In this document: positions 63,269-64,000 of the stretch, one piece after another
Numbering within the stretch: position 1 is the stretch's first letter
Layout of the letters: every line of letters starts with the position of its first letter
Source: Psychroflexus aurantiacus
GTDB lineage: Bacteria > Bacteroidota > Bacteroidia > Flavobacteriales > Flavobacteriaceae
DNA: 64,000 bases
Assembly: GCF_010820555.1 (NCBI RefSeq)
Contig: NZ_JAAIKD010000001.1
Coordinates: 124,001-188,000, forward strand
Direction of reading: 5' to 3'
The notes under the pieces: generated by a model
What the model saw: the letters and a program-made list of their open reading frames with translations, nothing else
What the model was told of the DNA's origin: nothing
Database searches by the model: none
Made by a program: the position numbers and the translations under genes

Positions 63269-64000
63269 TTAATTTTTGAGTGTGATGGTTTGGATAGCCT
63301 GCGGACTAATGGATAGCCTTTTAACAGCTTCATCCAATTGAAGGTCAAATACTTTTTCCGCTTTAGACGGGTTGAATACAATGACTACATGACTTCCATC
63401 CGGATTGGTCGCAGCACTAACCTGTAAGTCCTTATCTGTAGATTCAAAAGCGATGCGTTTTGCCCCGGGTCTTATGTATTTACTGAAGTGCGCCATGGTA
63501 TAATACAAAGGCGTAAAGTAAACTTCATCCTGATCGGGATCTACGATAACCGGTGCCACACACCAGTTTTCAAACCAGTTGGGACCGCCCTGACGGTTGA
63601 GTACCATATTCCAGTCTACCCAGCCATCTACCCAGTTGTTCATACAACCTATGATATCTCTGGCATAGCGATACACCGGGCGGTATTTGGGGTGCAGATG
63701 CTTCTGGTCTTCCGGCGCCCAGTCCCAGCCCCAGTCAGTAGCTTCTTTTTGCCAGTACCAGTCGTCATCCTGCCATTTAGGTACTTCCGCATCGACGCAA
63801 GCCTCGGTCTGGATCAGGTATTTATCAGGAGCTTTTTCATGTGCATACTGCAAGGCTTCAGGGAAAACTTTAAAGGTACTTTCATACCAGTGTATGGCTG
63901 TGCCATCGTAGTATTTAGCATTGGCCTCATTTTTATACATCACATCTACCCATTCCCTGATGCCCTCTCTGTTTTGATCGTAACCCAGGATTTTCAAGTC
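63269..64000 (-). CDS. GH30-family glycoside hydrolase, C-terminal part (runs off window)
   Basis: The frame is open to the right edge; the true start is beyond 64000, because the codon that could start at 63997 is a TTG in the middle of the protein (GAC TTG AAA). The visible about 243 residues contain a second catalytic glutamate in LIQTEACVDAE near residue 60, WVDGWVDWNMVLNRQGGPNW, and a C-terminal beta domain with HVVIVFNPS. This matches GH30 enzymes, some of which are beta-1,6-glucanases or beta-glucosidases. Together with the GH17 genes it fits laminarin breakdown. It lies 11 bases upstream of the transporter-GH17 gene. Confidence 0.88.
   Translation of the reverse strand, partial: DLKILGYDQNREGIREWVDVMYKNEANAKYYDGTAIHWYESTFKVFPEALQYAHEKAPDKYLIQTEACVDAEVPKWQDDDWYWQKEATDWGWDWAPEDQKHLHPKYRPVYRYARDIIGCMNNWVDGWVDWNMVLNRQGGPNWFENWCVAPVIVDPDQDEVYFTPLYYTMAHFSKYIRPGAKRIAFESTDKDLQVSAATNPDGSHVVIVFNPSKAEKVFDLQLDEAVKRLSISPQAIQTITLKN

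Overview
The window looks like a piece of a Flavobacteriaceae (Bacteroidota) chromosome, probably from a marine or algae-associated member. The DNA is AT-rich. Two secreted proteins end in type IX secretion (Por_Secre_tail-like) domains. Several start regions carry the Bacteroidota -7 box TAnnTTTG. Gene neighbourhoods are typical of the family: panC-panD divergent from a short glycogen-synthase-like gene, DUF4270 and glmS; an isolated atpD-atpC pair; and ileS followed directly by a DksA/TraR-like gene. I see no rRNA, CRISPR array, insertion sequence or prophage.

Layout. 1-11.6 kb: a truncated gene end, an APC permease, a 1209-residue T9SS protein with a tiny membrane protein behind it, an M14 carboxypeptidase, a patatin, a CurA-type oxidoreductase and a multi-pass membrane protein. 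11.6-18.7 kb: a frameshifted small gene, an M16 lipoprotein protease, a protein with a TonB-plug-like domain but no barrel, and a second MDR oxidoreductase. 18.9-23.8 kb: tRNA-Leu(CAA), then prs-rplY and pth-ribF-HTTM. 24-29.1 kb: a zinc-ribbon protein, an M28 membrane peptidase and a YeeZ-like dehydrogenase in one coupled operon, then hflX. 29.1-33.8 kb: a two-component cluster (multi-PAS sensor, histidine kinase, 97-residue orphan, response regulator) in which the PAS gene has lost its kinase core. 33.9-39.8 kb: a secreted DUF1028 protein with a lipoprotein isoaspartyl peptidase, a DUF255 protein, and a two-subunit CoA transferase split by a decayed four-helix-bundle gene.

39.8-57.1 kb is mostly housekeeping: atpDC, glmS, DUF4270, GT5-like protein, panCD, a flippase-like membrane protein, radA, ileS, dksA-like, CYTH, HIT, an OlsF-like two-domain acyltransferase and mscL. 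57.2-64 kb is the accessory highlight: a beta-glucan (probably laminarin) utilisation locus, all on the minus strand. It holds a LacI regulator, a T9SS-exported putative glycan-binding protein, a cytoplasmic GH17, a GPH/MFS symporter fused at its C-terminus to a second complete GH17 domain, and the C-terminal part of a GH30 enzyme that runs off the window.

The most interesting observations are the transporter-GH17 fusion beside its free-standing GH17 paralogue, the in-operon deletion that turned a PAS histidine kinase into a kinase-less PAS protein while leaving its out-of-frame tail, and the decayed four-helix-bundle gene wedged between two CoA-transferase subunits.
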